19,655 bases of DNA from Collinsella sp. (lineage in GTDB: Bacteria > Actinomycetota > Coriobacteriia > Coriobacteriales > Coriobacteriaceae), in the NCBI GenBank assembly GCA_019424965.1, contig JAHYYL010000040.1:1-19655 (forward strand), written 5' to 3'. This document shows positions 7,422-15,002 of this stretch, piece by piece. A model generated the notes under the pieces. That model had not been told where the DNA came from. It was given only the letters and a program-made list of their open reading frames with translations, and made no database searches. A program made the position numbers and the translations under genes. The first letter of the stretch is position 1. Each line of letters starts with the position of its first letter.

Positions 7422-7523
7422 TCCCGGGGCACCTCCCTGTGCTACGGTTTGAGCAGAGCAAAAGCGGTTCGACCGCTACTCTGATGATTATTTATTATCA
7501 CAGTATTATACGGCGGTGAACAG
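7422..7523. promoter_or_regulatory. Divergent yqeB/yqeC control region with a short palindrome
   Basis: This AT-richer stretch must hold the promoters for yqeB (minus) and yqeC (plus). A palindrome AGCGGT-TCG-ACCGCT lies at 7463-7477 and could be an operator. An AT-rich run with TATTAT (7503-7508) lies just before yqeC. No convincing -35/-10 pair was found for yqeB, so exact promoters are not assigned. Confidence 0.35.
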
Positions 7524-8261
7524 ATGGAAACGGTTAGCGGCAATCTTGCCTCGGCGCTCAGGATCGAGCCGGGCATTACCGCGATTATCGGCAGCGGCGG
7601 CAAGTCGACCTTGCTCAAGACGCTGGGTCTTGAGCTCATGCGCGCTGGCGGCCGCGTGCTCCTCTGTACCACCACGCACATGTTTCCCGTCGCCGGCGTG
7701 CCATGGGATGGGTCGAGCCGTCGCCTGGACGCCGCGCCTTGGAAGCCGGGGACCCTACATGTTCCCGGCTGCACCTGCGAGGCATGCGCGGGACTTGTCC
7801 GCGGAAGTATCTGCCAGGCGGGTGTTTTGAACCCGGAGACAGGCAAGCTCTCCGCCCCCGCCGAGCCGCTCAACGAGCTGGCGCAGCGCTTTGACTATGT
7901 GTTGGCCGAGGCAGATGGCAGCAAGCGACTCCCGCTCAAGGCACATGCCGCCTGGGAGCCGGTCGTTCCCGCCGGCACGGCAAACGTTGTCTGGGTCGTC
8001 GGCGCCTCAGGGCTGGGCAAGCCCGTCGCCAAGGTTGTCCACCGCCCCGAGCTCTTCTGCGAGCGCTGCGGCTGCGAGCCCACCGACGCTGCCACCCCAG
8101 AGCGCGTCGCCATGGTGCTCAATGCCGAGCTGCAGATGCTGAACCTCGACAATGCCCGCATCATGCTCAACCAAGTCGACACGCTTGCCGATCCAACGAT
8201 GGCAGATTGCTTCGAGGCAGCCCTCGGCCGCCCCCTCATCGCCACCAGCCTCCAGGGGTAG
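7524..8261 (+). CDS. yqeC: YqeC selenium-dependent hydroxylase accessory protein
   Basis: YqeC is a putative nucleotide-binding protein conserved with YqeB in genomes having selenium-dependent molybdenum hydroxylases; its reaction is unknown. The 245 residues contain a P-loop-like IIGSGGKSTLL (G23-T29), then CTTTHMFPV and the family stretch EADGSKRLPLKAH, followed by VVGASGLGKPVAKVVHRPELF. The ATG at 7524 has only a weak ribosome-binding site (GGCGGTG). It is the single plus-strand gene inside a mostly minus-strand island. Its stop codon lies inside the palindromic element that follows. Confidence 0.9.
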   Translation: METVSGNLASALRIEPGITAIIGSGGKSTLLKTLGLELMRAGGRVLLCTTTHMFPVAGVPWDGSSRRLDAAPWKPGTLHVPGCTCEACAGLVRGSICQAGVLNPETGKLSAPAEPLNELAQRFDYVLAEADGSKRLPLKAHAAWEPVVPAGTANVVWVVGASGLGKPVAKVVHRPELFCERCGCEPTDAATPERVAMVLNAELQMLNLDNARIMLNQVDTLADPTMADCFEAALGRPLIATSLQG

Positions 8262-8327
8262 CAAATTTGGGACGGGGCTCTTTTTGCTACCCCGTCCCAA
8301 AAAATCATCTCCCAAATTAGCTACCCC
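8255..8327. repeat. Nested palindromic element / bidirectional terminator between yqeC and hyuA
   Basis: Three inverted repeats overlap. Outer arms 8255-8272 and 8310-8327 match at 17 of 18 positions; inner arms 8266-8277 and 8290-8301 (TTTGGGACGGGG / CCCCGTCCCAAA) are perfect; and 8255-8265 pairs with 8283-8293 (GGGGTAGCAAA / TTTGCTACCCC). The outer and inner repeats share bases, so the hairpins are mutually exclusive. It lies between the convergent genes yqeC and hyuA and overlaps the yqeC stop codon, which fits a two-way terminator or a REP-like unit. Confidence 0.65.
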
Positions 8328-8340
8328 GGCGGTCTTCCCG

Positions 8341-9708
8341 TTAGCGGGGCACGTAGCGGCCGGGTTGGGCTCCGGTGGGCTCGCCGTCGCGTGCCGCCAG
8401 CACGCCGTTCACAAACACGGCCTTGGCGCGGCCATGTGCCTCAAAGCCCTCGAGCGGCGTGTAGTCCACGGCCTGATGCTGCGTCGCGGCGCTGATCGTC
8501 CAACGCGCGCACGGATCCCACACGCACACGTCGGCATCGGCGCCCTCGGCAAGACAGCCCTTGCGCGGATACATGCCAAAAACGCGCGCCGGGTTCTCGC
8601 TCATCAGGCGGCACAGATCCTCGGGGCCCAGCTGTCCCTCAAAGCTCGTAGCGATCGCGACGGGACGATGCTCCACGCCGGGTCCGCCGTTGGGAATCGC
8701 GTTGAAGTCGTCGCGCCCGCGGTCCTTTTGCCCGTGCAGGTTAAAGCTGCAATGATCGGTCGCAATCGTATCGATCTCGCCAGCCACAAGCGCCTCGCGC
8801 AGTGCCGCACGGTCGCCGGCATGGCGCAGCGGCGGACTCATCACGTACTTGGCGCCCGCAAAGCCGTCCTCGCCCTGCTCCAGATAGCAGGTGTCGTCGA
8901 GCATCAGATACTGAGGGCATGTCTCGACATAGATGTTCTTCTGCCCGCGCGCTTTGGCAGCGCGAATGGCCTCGAGCCCCAGCCTGGTCGAAAGGTGCAC
9001 CACGTTGACCGGAGCGTCCCCGGCCAAGTGCGCCAGATACAGCAGGCGGCTCACGGCCTCGGCCTCACACACGTCCGGGCGGCTGAGCGCATGGCCCTCG
9101 GGCCCGTGGATACCCTGCTCAAACACGCGCTTCTGCAGCGCGTTGACCAACGTGCCGTTCTCGCAATGCACGCACAGGATACCGCCCACGCGCTTGAGCT
9201 CCTCCAGCACCTCGAGCGTCTCGGCATCGTCCAGGCGCAGATGGTCGTAGGCAAAGTAGGTCTTAAACGACGACACGCCCGCCTCGCGCATGGCCGAAAG
9301 ATCGGCGCGGTTGCGCTCGTTCCACTCGGCGAGTGCCATATGAAAGGCGTAGTTGGCCGTGCAGGTTCCGTCGGCGCGATGATGCCACTCGACCAAGGCA
9401 TCGGGCATGGTCACGCCGCGATCGGCCGTCGCGTAGTCCACGATGGTCGTCGTACCGCCGCAGGCAGCCGCACGCGTACCGGTCTCAAAGCTATCGGCCG
9501 TCCAATCCATGCCGGTCCAGCACTGCATGTGCGTGTGGCCGTCGATAAAGCCCGGGAACACCCAGCAGCCCGCAGCATCCTCGACGGTATCGCCCTCGGC
9601 CGGCTCAATCGCCGCGGCAATCCGCACGATCTTATCGCCATCCATGGCAAGATCGGCGCGGCGAAGCCCCTGGGGCGTCACGAGCGCGCCGTTTTTGATG
9701 ATGATCAT
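8341..9708 (-). CDS. hyuA: D-hydantoinase / dihydropyrimidinase-type cyclic amidohydrolase
   Basis: This cytoplasmic binuclear metallohydrolase opens cyclic ureides such as hydantoins, dihydropyrimidines or allantoin-like rings. All expected ligands are present in the 455 residues: H58 and H60 (FIDGHTHMQ), the lysine to be carboxylated K149 (SFKTYFAYD), H181 (CVHCENG), H238 (VVHLST) and D318 (TDHCSFN). The C-terminus has the usual GADADVCVWDP beta-sandwich strand. The ATG at 9708 sits 9 bases after the mocA stop, with AAGGAG overlapping that stop, so mocA and hyuA are co-transcribed. The homologue YgeZ/HyuA of E. coli lies beside ygeXYW, and this gene is required in the recently described anaerobic urate/purine pathway. 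The natural ring substrate here is inferred, not shown. Confidence 0.93.
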   Translation of the reverse strand: MIIIKNGALVTPQGLRRADLAMDGDKIVRIAAAIEPAEGDTVEDAAGCWVFPGFIDGHTHMQCWTGMDWTADSFETGTRAAACGGTTTIVDYATADRGVTMPDALVEWHHRADGTCTANYAFHMALAEWNERNRADLSAMREAGVSSFKTYFAYDHLRLDDAETLEVLEELKRVGGILCVHCENGTLVNALQKRVFEQGIHGPEGHALSRPDVCEAEAVSRLLYLAHLAGDAPVNVVHLSTRLGLEAIRAAKARGQKNIYVETCPQYLMLDDTCYLEQGEDGFAGAKYVMSPPLRHAGDRAALREALVAGEIDTIATDHCSFNLHGQKDRGRDDFNAIPNGGPGVEHRPVAIATSFEGQLGPEDLCRLMSENPARVFGMYPRKGCLAEGADADVCVWDPCARWTISAATQHQAVDYTPLEGFEAHGRAKAVFVNGVLAARDGEPTGAQPGRYVPR

Positions 9709-9717
9709 AATTGCTCC

Positions 9718-10332
9718 TTATTGATTGATGCAGTTGGCCACGCGATCAAAATACGAGCAGGCGGCGATATGCTCCGTTATGCGTCGCTGTCCTTTGACGG
9801 TATCGACGTCCCACAGCTCGTAGGCACGCGCCTCGACCAGCACCACGTCGGTACGGTCCTTGAGGATCGAACCGCCGCCGTCCTTACCCTCAAGACACAT
9901 AAGTGCATCGAACAGTTCCGCCGGAAAGAGCACCGGGCTCGAAGGCTCACCGTTGCACGCAAGACGCACCGGATACTTGCGGCCACGCTCATCAAACGCG
10001 CGAACCATGGCCTCAAAAGAATCCGAACTCACGAGCGGCTGGTCGCCCGGCAAAAAGAGGCAACCCTTCCAGCCGCGGCTCGCCCCCCACGAAAGGCCCG
10101 CACGGACGCTTTCGCTTCTGAGCTTGCCATCGTGCAGCACACACGGGCAATGCTTGTCCTCGCAAATCTGGGCGACCTCGGGCCAACGCGTCGAAACCAC
10201 AACGTCAAAGCCCCGGGGAACCGAATCGATAGTCCGGGCAATCAGCGGCTCGCCATAGATATCGGCGAGCATCTTGTTAGAGCCAAACCGCTTGCCCTCG
10301 CCCGAAGCCATAATGACGCAACCGAGTTTCAT
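9718..10332 (-). CDS. mocA: MocA-like molybdenum cofactor cytidylyltransferase
   Basis: MocA proteins transfer CMP to molybdopterin to give the cytosine dinucleotide form used by xanthine-dehydrogenase-type enzymes. The 204 residues show the nucleotidyltransferase start VIMASGEGKRFGSNKM (6-21; G-x-G-K-R-F-G...K) and the LPGDQPLV motif (93-100, with D96). An ATG at 10383 is in frame, but the ATG at 10332 has GGGGAGG upstream and places the signature at the normal distance from the N-terminus. It forms an operon with hyuA and is separated from ygeW by a terminator. MocA and nicotine-blue oxidoreductase-type relatives look alike; the context favours the cofactor role. Confidence 0.88.
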   Translation of the reverse strand: MKLGCVIMASGEGKRFGSNKMLADIYGEPLIARTIDSVPRGFDVVVSTRWPEVAQICEDKHCPCVLHDGKLRSESVRAGLSWGASRGWKGCLFLPGDQPLVSSDSFEAMVRAFDERGRKYPVRLACNGEPSSPVLFPAELFDALMCLEGKDGGGSILKDRTDVVLVEARAYELWDVDTVKGQRRITEHIAACSYFDRVANCINQ

Positions 10333-10420
10333 GGCGATACCTCCCCTGAAACCATCGTACCCATAACTCGCGTCGCGGGGCATCTACATCGAAAGCGCTT
10401 ATCCCGCACGCCCACGATGC

Positions 10421-10460
10421 AAAAAGGGGCACCCCGCCGGTTGGCAGAGCGCCCCCTTTA
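10421..10460 (-). terminator. Intrinsic terminator after ygeW
   Basis: On the minus strand an AAAGGGGGC...GCCCCTTTTT hairpin ends in a run of five T (complement of 10421-10425), with a GC-rich loop between. It lies 22 bases after the ygeW stop and ends about 90 bases before mocA. This is the clearest intrinsic terminator in the window and separates ygeXYW from mocA-hyuA. Confidence 0.75.
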
Positions 10461-10482
10461 CATGGCTTACCTCAGCGCGGCT

Positions 10483-11685
10483 TTAGGCCTGGAACCAACG
10501 GGCGGTATTGCGCTCGTCGAGGGCCTTGAGGGTAGCGGCGGGATCGGCAACCTTCTGCAGGAACATCATGGCTGCGATGGCGTACGGCTTGTAGCTGGCC
10601 TCCTTGTACATGCCCACGCGGTGCATGTCAAAGACGTCGGCATTGACCTCGCCGTGCTCGCAGGAGACACCGGAGATGTCGGCGGGCAGCGGGTGCATAA
10701 AGATGGTGTCCTGGCCGTTGGCGGTCTTCTCCATGAGCTCGGTCGTGGAGCACCAGTCCTGATGGGTGGCGTTCTGAGCGAGCAGCTCCTTCTCGAGCGC
10801 TGCGATGCCGGCGTCGTCGGCCTCGGCGTACAGGTTGGTACGCTTCTCCATGGCGGCAAACGGAGCCCAGCTCTTGGGGATCACGATGTCGGCGCCCTCG
10901 AAGGCCTCGGCCATGGTGTTGACCTGCTTAAAGGTGGTGCCGGACTCGGCGGCGTAGCCCTTGGCGCGCTCGACGACCTCGGGCATGAGGTCGTAGCCCT
11001 CGGGGTGGGCCAGGGTGACGTCCATGCCAAAGCGGGGCAGCAGGCTGATCAGCGACTGCGGGCAGGACAGCGGCTTGCCGTAAGAGGGCGAGTAGGCCCA
11101 GGTAACGGCAACCTTCTTGCCCTTGAGGTTCTCGAGGCCGCCAAACTCGTTGATGAGGTAAAGCATGTCGGCAGAGGACTGCGTGGGGTGGTCGGAATCG
11201 GACTGCAGAGAGATGAGCGTGGGACGGTGATCCAGAACGCCGTCCTCGTAGGCCTGCTGGACAGACTCGGAGACCTCGGCCATGTAGGCGTCGCCCTTGC
11301 CGATGTACATGTCGTCGCGGATGCCGATGACGTCGGCCATGAAGGAGATCATGGTAGCGGTCTCGCGGACGGTCTCGCCGTGAGCGATCTGGGACTTCTT
11401 CTCGTCCAGGTCCTGCAGCTCAAGGCCGAGCAGGTTAGCGGCCTTGGAGAAGGAGAAGCGCGTACGGGTGGAGTTGTCGCGAAACAGGGAGACGGCCAGA
11501 CCCGAATCGAAGATCTTGGACGAAACGTTGTTCTCGCGCAGCTCGCGCAGGGCGTCAGCGACGATGTAGAGCGCCTTGAGCTCATCGGTGGTCTTATCCC
11601 AGGTGTGCAGGAAGTCGCTGCCGTACATGCCCTTAAAATCGAGGCCGTTCAGCTGCTCGACGAGCTCGGTAAACTTGGCATCCAT
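10483..11685 (-). CDS. ygeW: YgeW family knotted carbamoyltransferase
   Basis: This is a transcarbamylase of the aspartate/ornithine carbamoyltransferase superfamily. YgeW is a distinct group whose physiological substrate has been uncertain; in the purine cluster a carbamoyl-group transfer on a ureido intermediate is proposed. The 400 residues carry the carbamoyl-phosphate motif S72-T-R-T-R (FRDNSTRTRFSF), H166-P-T-Q (DHPTQSSADM) and H331-P-L-P (FMHPLPAD). A longer in-frame reading to 11877 lacks a ribosome-binding site; the ATG at 11685 has AAAGGA upstream and the normal start. It is the third gene after ygeX and ygeY and is followed by a terminator. Confidence 0.93.
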   Translation of the reverse strand: MDAKFTELVEQLNGLDFKGMYGSDFLHTWDKTTDELKALYIVADALRELRENNVSSKIFDSGLAVSLFRDNSTRTRFSFSKAANLLGLELQDLDEKKSQIAHGETVRETATMISFMADVIGIRDDMYIGKGDAYMAEVSESVQQAYEDGVLDHRPTLISLQSDSDHPTQSSADMLYLINEFGGLENLKGKKVAVTWAYSPSYGKPLSCPQSLISLLPRFGMDVTLAHPEGYDLMPEVVERAKGYAAESGTTFKQVNTMAEAFEGADIVIPKSWAPFAAMEKRTNLYAEADDAGIAALEKELLAQNATHQDWCSTTELMEKTANGQDTIFMHPLPADISGVSCEHGEVNADVFDMHRVGMYKEASYKPYAIAAMMFLQKVADPAATLKALDERNTARWFQA

Positions 11686-11886
11686 GTAAATATCCTTTCC
11701 AAAGATGAAACGATTGCAATGAGTAGATGTGCTCCGGCATGCGCGTGTGGCTAGAACATGCAGAGCGCTATGACGAGGACCCGCTACCGTTGAGGAAGCA
11801 TGGGAGATAACGACCGCGGGCCCCAAGTCAACAGGGGGTGCCGGGGACACGAGCGGCCCCCGGCTCAACAAGATCAAGGAATGGGA
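11686..11886 (-). other. ygeY-ygeW intercistronic region with hairpin and possible promoter
   Basis: This 201-base gap holds no gene. On the minus strand a GCCGGGG/CCCCGGC stem (arms 11840-11846 and 11858-11864) starts about 20 bases after the ygeY stop. Next comes a TTGACT box (11826-11831) with TATCTC 16 bases further on (11804-11809), a possible internal promoter for ygeW. The hairpin has no T-run. It may tune the ratio of YgeY to YgeW; this is inference. Confidence 0.35.
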
Positions 11887-13272
11887 CTAGTCGATCTTGT
11901 TGTTGGTCAGACCGGCGCGGAACACGGTGGCGTCGCCATCGGCCTGGCTCGGATCGTAGAGGTTCAGGGCAGCCACATACATGGCGGCAGCGGTGACCAG
12001 GTCGTCCTTGTAGGTGACCTCGTTGGGAGCGTGAGCCTGAGACTCGGCACCCGGGCCAAAGCCGACGCAGGGGATGCCATAGCGACCCTGGATGGAAACG
12101 CAGTTCGTGGAGAAGGTCCACTTGTCGCACAGCGGACGACCGGTGCGCTTGTCCATGCTGGGCTCGCAGCCGATGCGCTCGTCACCGAACATGGCCTTGT
12201 GGGCGTCGACGAGGGCCTTGACGTGCGGAGCGGTCTCCTTGTTGATCCACGTGGGGAAGTAAGCCTCGGTCTCGTAGACCTCGCCGGTCCAGGACGGACG
12301 GTCGTACATGTACATGGAGACCTTCACGTCGTCGCCGTACTTCTTGGCGGCCGGCAGGTTGCGGATCTCGTCCAGGCAGGACTCCCAGGTCTCGCCGGCG
12401 GTCATGCGACGGTCGATGGAGATGGCGCAGGAGTCAGCGACAGCGCAGCGGCTGGGGCTGGTGTAGAAGATCTGGCTGACGGTGCAGGTGCCGCGGCCCA
12501 GGAAGCGGGCATCCTCGAAGTGCTCGGGGTTGTACTTGGGGTCGAGCATCTTGACGAGACCCTTGATGTCGGTCGACTCGTCGCAGCCGTTGTTGTTGAG
12601 GGCGCGGACGTCGGCGATGATGTCGGCCATCTTGTAGATGGCGTTGTCGCCGCGGTCGGGAGCGGAGCCGTGGCAGGAGGTGCCGTGAACGTCGACGCGG
12701 ATCTCCATACGGCCGCGGTGACCGCGATAGATGCCGCCGTCGGTGGGCTCGGTGGAAATGACGAACTCGGGCTTAATGCCGTCCTTGTTGTAGATGTACT
12801 GCCAGCACATGCCGTCGCAGTCCTCTTCCTGGACGGTGCCGACGACCATGATCTTGTAGCCCTCGGGGATGAGGCCCATGTCCTTCATCATCTTGGCAGC
12901 ATAGGTAGCGGAAGCCATACCGCCCTCCTGGTCAGAGCCGCCGCGGCCGTAGATGATCTCGTCGGTCTCGTAGCCCTCATAGGGATCGGCATCCCAGTTC
13001 TCGATGTTGCCGATGCCGACGGTGTCGATGTGGGAGTCGATGGCGATAATCTTGTCGCCCTCGCCCATAAAGCCCATGACGTTACCCAAGCCATCGACCT
13101 TGACCTCGTCATAGCCAAGGCTCTCCATCTCGGCCTTGATGCAAGCGACAACCTCGCCCTCCTCGCAGGACTCAGAGGGGTGGGAGATCATGGCGCGCAG
13201 GAAGCGAGTCATATCAGCACGATGGGACTCAGCCGCAGCCTTAATGGCATCAAAATCGAGTTCTTTAGTCAT
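11887..13272 (-). CDS. ygeY: YgeY family selenium-metabolism-linked hydrolase (M20 metallopeptidase family)
   Basis: YgeY proteins are M20-type zinc amidohydrolases or deacetylases, conserved with selenium-dependent purine catabolism; the exact substrate is not settled. The 461 residues contain the expected metal ligands: H81 and D83 (IDSHIDTV), D114 (GRGGSDQEGG), E149/E150 (VQEED), E175 (STEPTDG) and a late H414 (SQAHAPNE). The dimerisation domain with VDVHGTSCHGSAP (194-206) lies between. Translation probably starts at the ATG at 13272, with AAAGG upstream; an in-frame TTG at 13281 lies too close to that site. The 238-base gap to ygeX upstream holds a large palindrome. Confidence 0.92.
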   Translation of the reverse strand: MTKELDFDAIKAAAESHRADMTRFLRAMISHPSESCEEGEVVACIKAEMESLGYDEVKVDGLGNVMGFMGEGDKIIAIDSHIDTVGIGNIENWDADPYEGYETDEIIYGRGGSDQEGGMASATYAAKMMKDMGLIPEGYKIMVVGTVQEEDCDGMCWQYIYNKDGIKPEFVISTEPTDGGIYRGHRGRMEIRVDVHGTSCHGSAPDRGDNAIYKMADIIADVRALNNNGCDESTDIKGLVKMLDPKYNPEHFEDARFLGRGTCTVSQIFYTSPSRCAVADSCAISIDRRMTAGETWESCLDEIRNLPAAKKYGDDVKVSMYMYDRPSWTGEVYETEAYFPTWINKETAPHVKALVDAHKAMFGDERIGCEPSMDKRTGRPLCDKWTFSTNCVSIQGRYGIPCVGFGPGAESQAHAPNEVTYKDDLVTAAAMYVAALNLYDPSQADGDATVFRAGLTNNKID

Positions 13273-13376
13273 AACAGTCAACCTTTCTACAAGGGTTTAC
13301 CTACAGGTAGATATTTCAGATAGATCACTTGTGCCAAGCAGCGTGAGGTCGAGCACCCGGCAAGCAAGTAAACGTA

Positions 13377-13494
13377 GGGTGGCGGAGCATATGTTTGCTC
13401 CGTCGCGAGTTCCGCACGAGCCGGAGAGCACTTAATGTGCTCTCCGTGCGAGCAGGACTGTCCGAGCAGGGAGTAAACATATGCTCCGCCACCC
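13377..13494. repeat. 118-base nested palindrome between ygeX and ygeY
   Basis: Outer arms 13377-13401 and 13470-13494 are 25 bases each and complementary except at one position, which would be G-U in RNA. They enclose a second perfect hairpin, GGAGAGCAC-TTAAT-GTGCTCTCC (13423-13445), extended by CGCAC/GTGCG (13413-13417 and 13446-13450) across a bulge. It sits in the 238-base gap after ygeX. There is no T-run, so it may be an mRNA stability or processing element, or a dispersed palindromic repeat inserted in the operon. The left flank (13282-13376) shows no gene. Confidence 0.65.
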
Positions 13495-13510
13495 GGACAG
13501 GCTAGGCTCG

Positions 13511-14725
13511 CTAGCAGGTCGGATACTCGCCCTCCCAGACGATGCGACGGTACTGGTCCGGATCGGTGTCGCCCTCGGTGGAGAAGCAGAGCACGGAGCT
13601 CGTCTTGTCCAGGCCGATGAGCTCCTTGAGCTCGGCGTACTCGGGATCGAGCATGAGGGTCTCGACCAGGCCGGTGGTCACCGCGCCGGACTCGCCGGAG
13701 ATGACGCGCGGGTCGCCCTTCTCGGGAGCGCCCAGGGTGCGCATGCCGCGAGCGGTGACCCAGTCGGGGCAGGACACGAAGGCGGTGGTGTGGTTGCGCA
13801 GGATATCCCAGCCCAAGATGTTGGGCTCGCCGCAGCACAGGCCGGCCATGATGGAGGGCATGTCGCCGTCCACGATGCGCGGGTCGCCGTCGCCGGCGGC
13901 AGCGCCCTTGTACAGGCAGGCGGCAGGCGCGCACTCGACCACGACGAAGGTGGGCGGGTTATCGGGATACAGGTTGGTGAAGTAGCCCACCACGGCGCCA
14001 GCCAGCGAGCCCACGCCAGCCTGGACAAAGACGTGCGTCGGGCGGTTGATGGCCATCTCGCGCAGCTGCTCGGCCGCCTCGGAAGCCATGGTGCCGTAGC
14101 CCTCCATGATCCAAGACGGGATCTTCTCGTAGCCCTCCCAGGCGGTGTCCTGAACGATGACGCCGCGCTCGCAGGCGTCGGCCTCGGCGGCGGCCATGCG
14201 CACGCACTCGTCGTAGTTGACCTCTTCGATGGTCACCGTGGCGCCCTCGGCGGCGATGTTATCAAAGCGGGGCTTGGTGGAACCCTTGGGCATGTGCACG
14301 ACGGCCTTCTGGCCCAGCTTGTTGGCAGCCCATGCCACGCCGCGGCCATGGTTGCCGTCGGTGGCGGTAAAGAAGGTAGCCTGGCCAAAGTCCTCGGCCA
14401 GCTGATCGGAGGTCAGGTAATCGAAGGTGCAGTCGGCAACGTCCTTGCCGGTCTCGTCGGCAATGTAGTTGGCCATGGCAAACGATCCGCCCAGGACCTT
14501 AAAGGCGTTGAGGCCAAAGCGGTAGCTCTCGTCCTTAACGCACAGGTTGGACAGGCCCAGGCGCGCAGCCTGACCGTCCAGGCGGGCAAGCGGAGTGACG
14601 GTATATTGAGGGAACGACTGGTGGAAGGCGCGGGCCTTCTTCACGTGGTCGAGGCTCATGATTCCCAAGTGCTTATCATCGCTCTTGGGCATCGTGTTGC
14701 CCGCCCACTGGATCTTATCGGCCAT
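13511..14725 (-). CDS. ygeX: Diaminopropionate ammonia-lyase
   Basis: This PLP enzyme converts 2,3-diaminopropionate to pyruvate and ammonia. In the anaerobic purine pathway it supplies the three-carbon product and ammonia. The 404 residues are of family length. K76 in RFGLNAFKVLGG is the PLP-binding lysine; ATDGNHGRGVAWAA follows, and the phosphate-binding loop is AGVGSLAGAVVGY. The ATG at 14725 has AAGGAG eight bases upstream. It is the first gene of the ygeX-ygeY-ygeW transcript, divergent from the YheO/DauR-like regulator across a 277-base region containing a paired palindrome. Confidence 0.95.
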   Translation of the reverse strand: MADKIQWAGNTMPKSDDKHLGIMSLDHVKKARAFHQSFPQYTVTPLARLDGQAARLGLSNLCVKDESYRFGLNAFKVLGGSFAMANYIADETGKDVADCTFDYLTSDQLAEDFGQATFFTATDGNHGRGVAWAANKLGQKAVVHMPKGSTKPRFDNIAAEGATVTIEEVNYDECVRMAAAEADACERGVIVQDTAWEGYEKIPSWIMEGYGTMASEAAEQLREMAINRPTHVFVQAGVGSLAGAVVGYFTNLYPDNPPTFVVVECAPAACLYKGAAAGDGDPRIVDGDMPSIMAGLCCGEPNILGWDILRNHTTAFVSCPDWVTARGMRTLGAPEKGDPRVISGESGAVTTGLVETLMLDPEYAELKELIGLDKTSSVLCFSTEGDTDPDQYRRIVWEGEYPTC

Positions 14726-15002
14726 ACGGTGAACTCCTTAAGTCCTCTCTTGCCGGCCCCCGCATACGCGTTTCAGCCCATTCCCATTCATGCGGCTAAA
14801 CTTTTATGTGGATGCCAAACAAAAAGTTTGTTAGTACTGTTCTATCACACTTTTTGATTGGCAAACCTAACAAATTGTTTGTTGCCGTAATCGGTACCTT
14901 TTCGCCGCCGAACGGTCACATAACGCAGCGACGCTTTCGTTATTTGCGAACAAGTGTGGTTTATGGCAAAGTGTGCCCAAACTAATTTTTAGGAAGGCAC
15001 CC
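14726..15002. promoter_or_regulatory. Divergent ygeX/regulator control region with two matching inverted repeats
   Basis: This 277-base AT-richer region contains two copies of AACAAA-N3-TTTGTT, at 14818-14832 and 14869-14883. Their centres are 51 bases apart, about five helical turns, so both face the same side of DNA. Each is extended by CTAACAAA on one strand, in opposite orientations. The motif was not noticed elsewhere in the window. AAGTGTG occurs twice near 14950-14977 and once inverted near 14846, a weaker signal. No secure -35/-10 pair was chosen for either gene. Confidence 0.6.

Noticed and set aside
8152..11754. A 1200-codon open frame on the plus strand across hyuA, mocA and ygeW
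   Set aside because: It is antisense to three well-recognised genes, its translation has no family features, and it is explained by GC-rich third codon positions lacking stops on the opposite strand.
11800..14857. Long plus-strand open frames opposite ygeY (507 codons) and ygeX (458 codons)
   Set aside because: Both lie opposite strongly supported minus-strand enzymes and have shadow-type composition.
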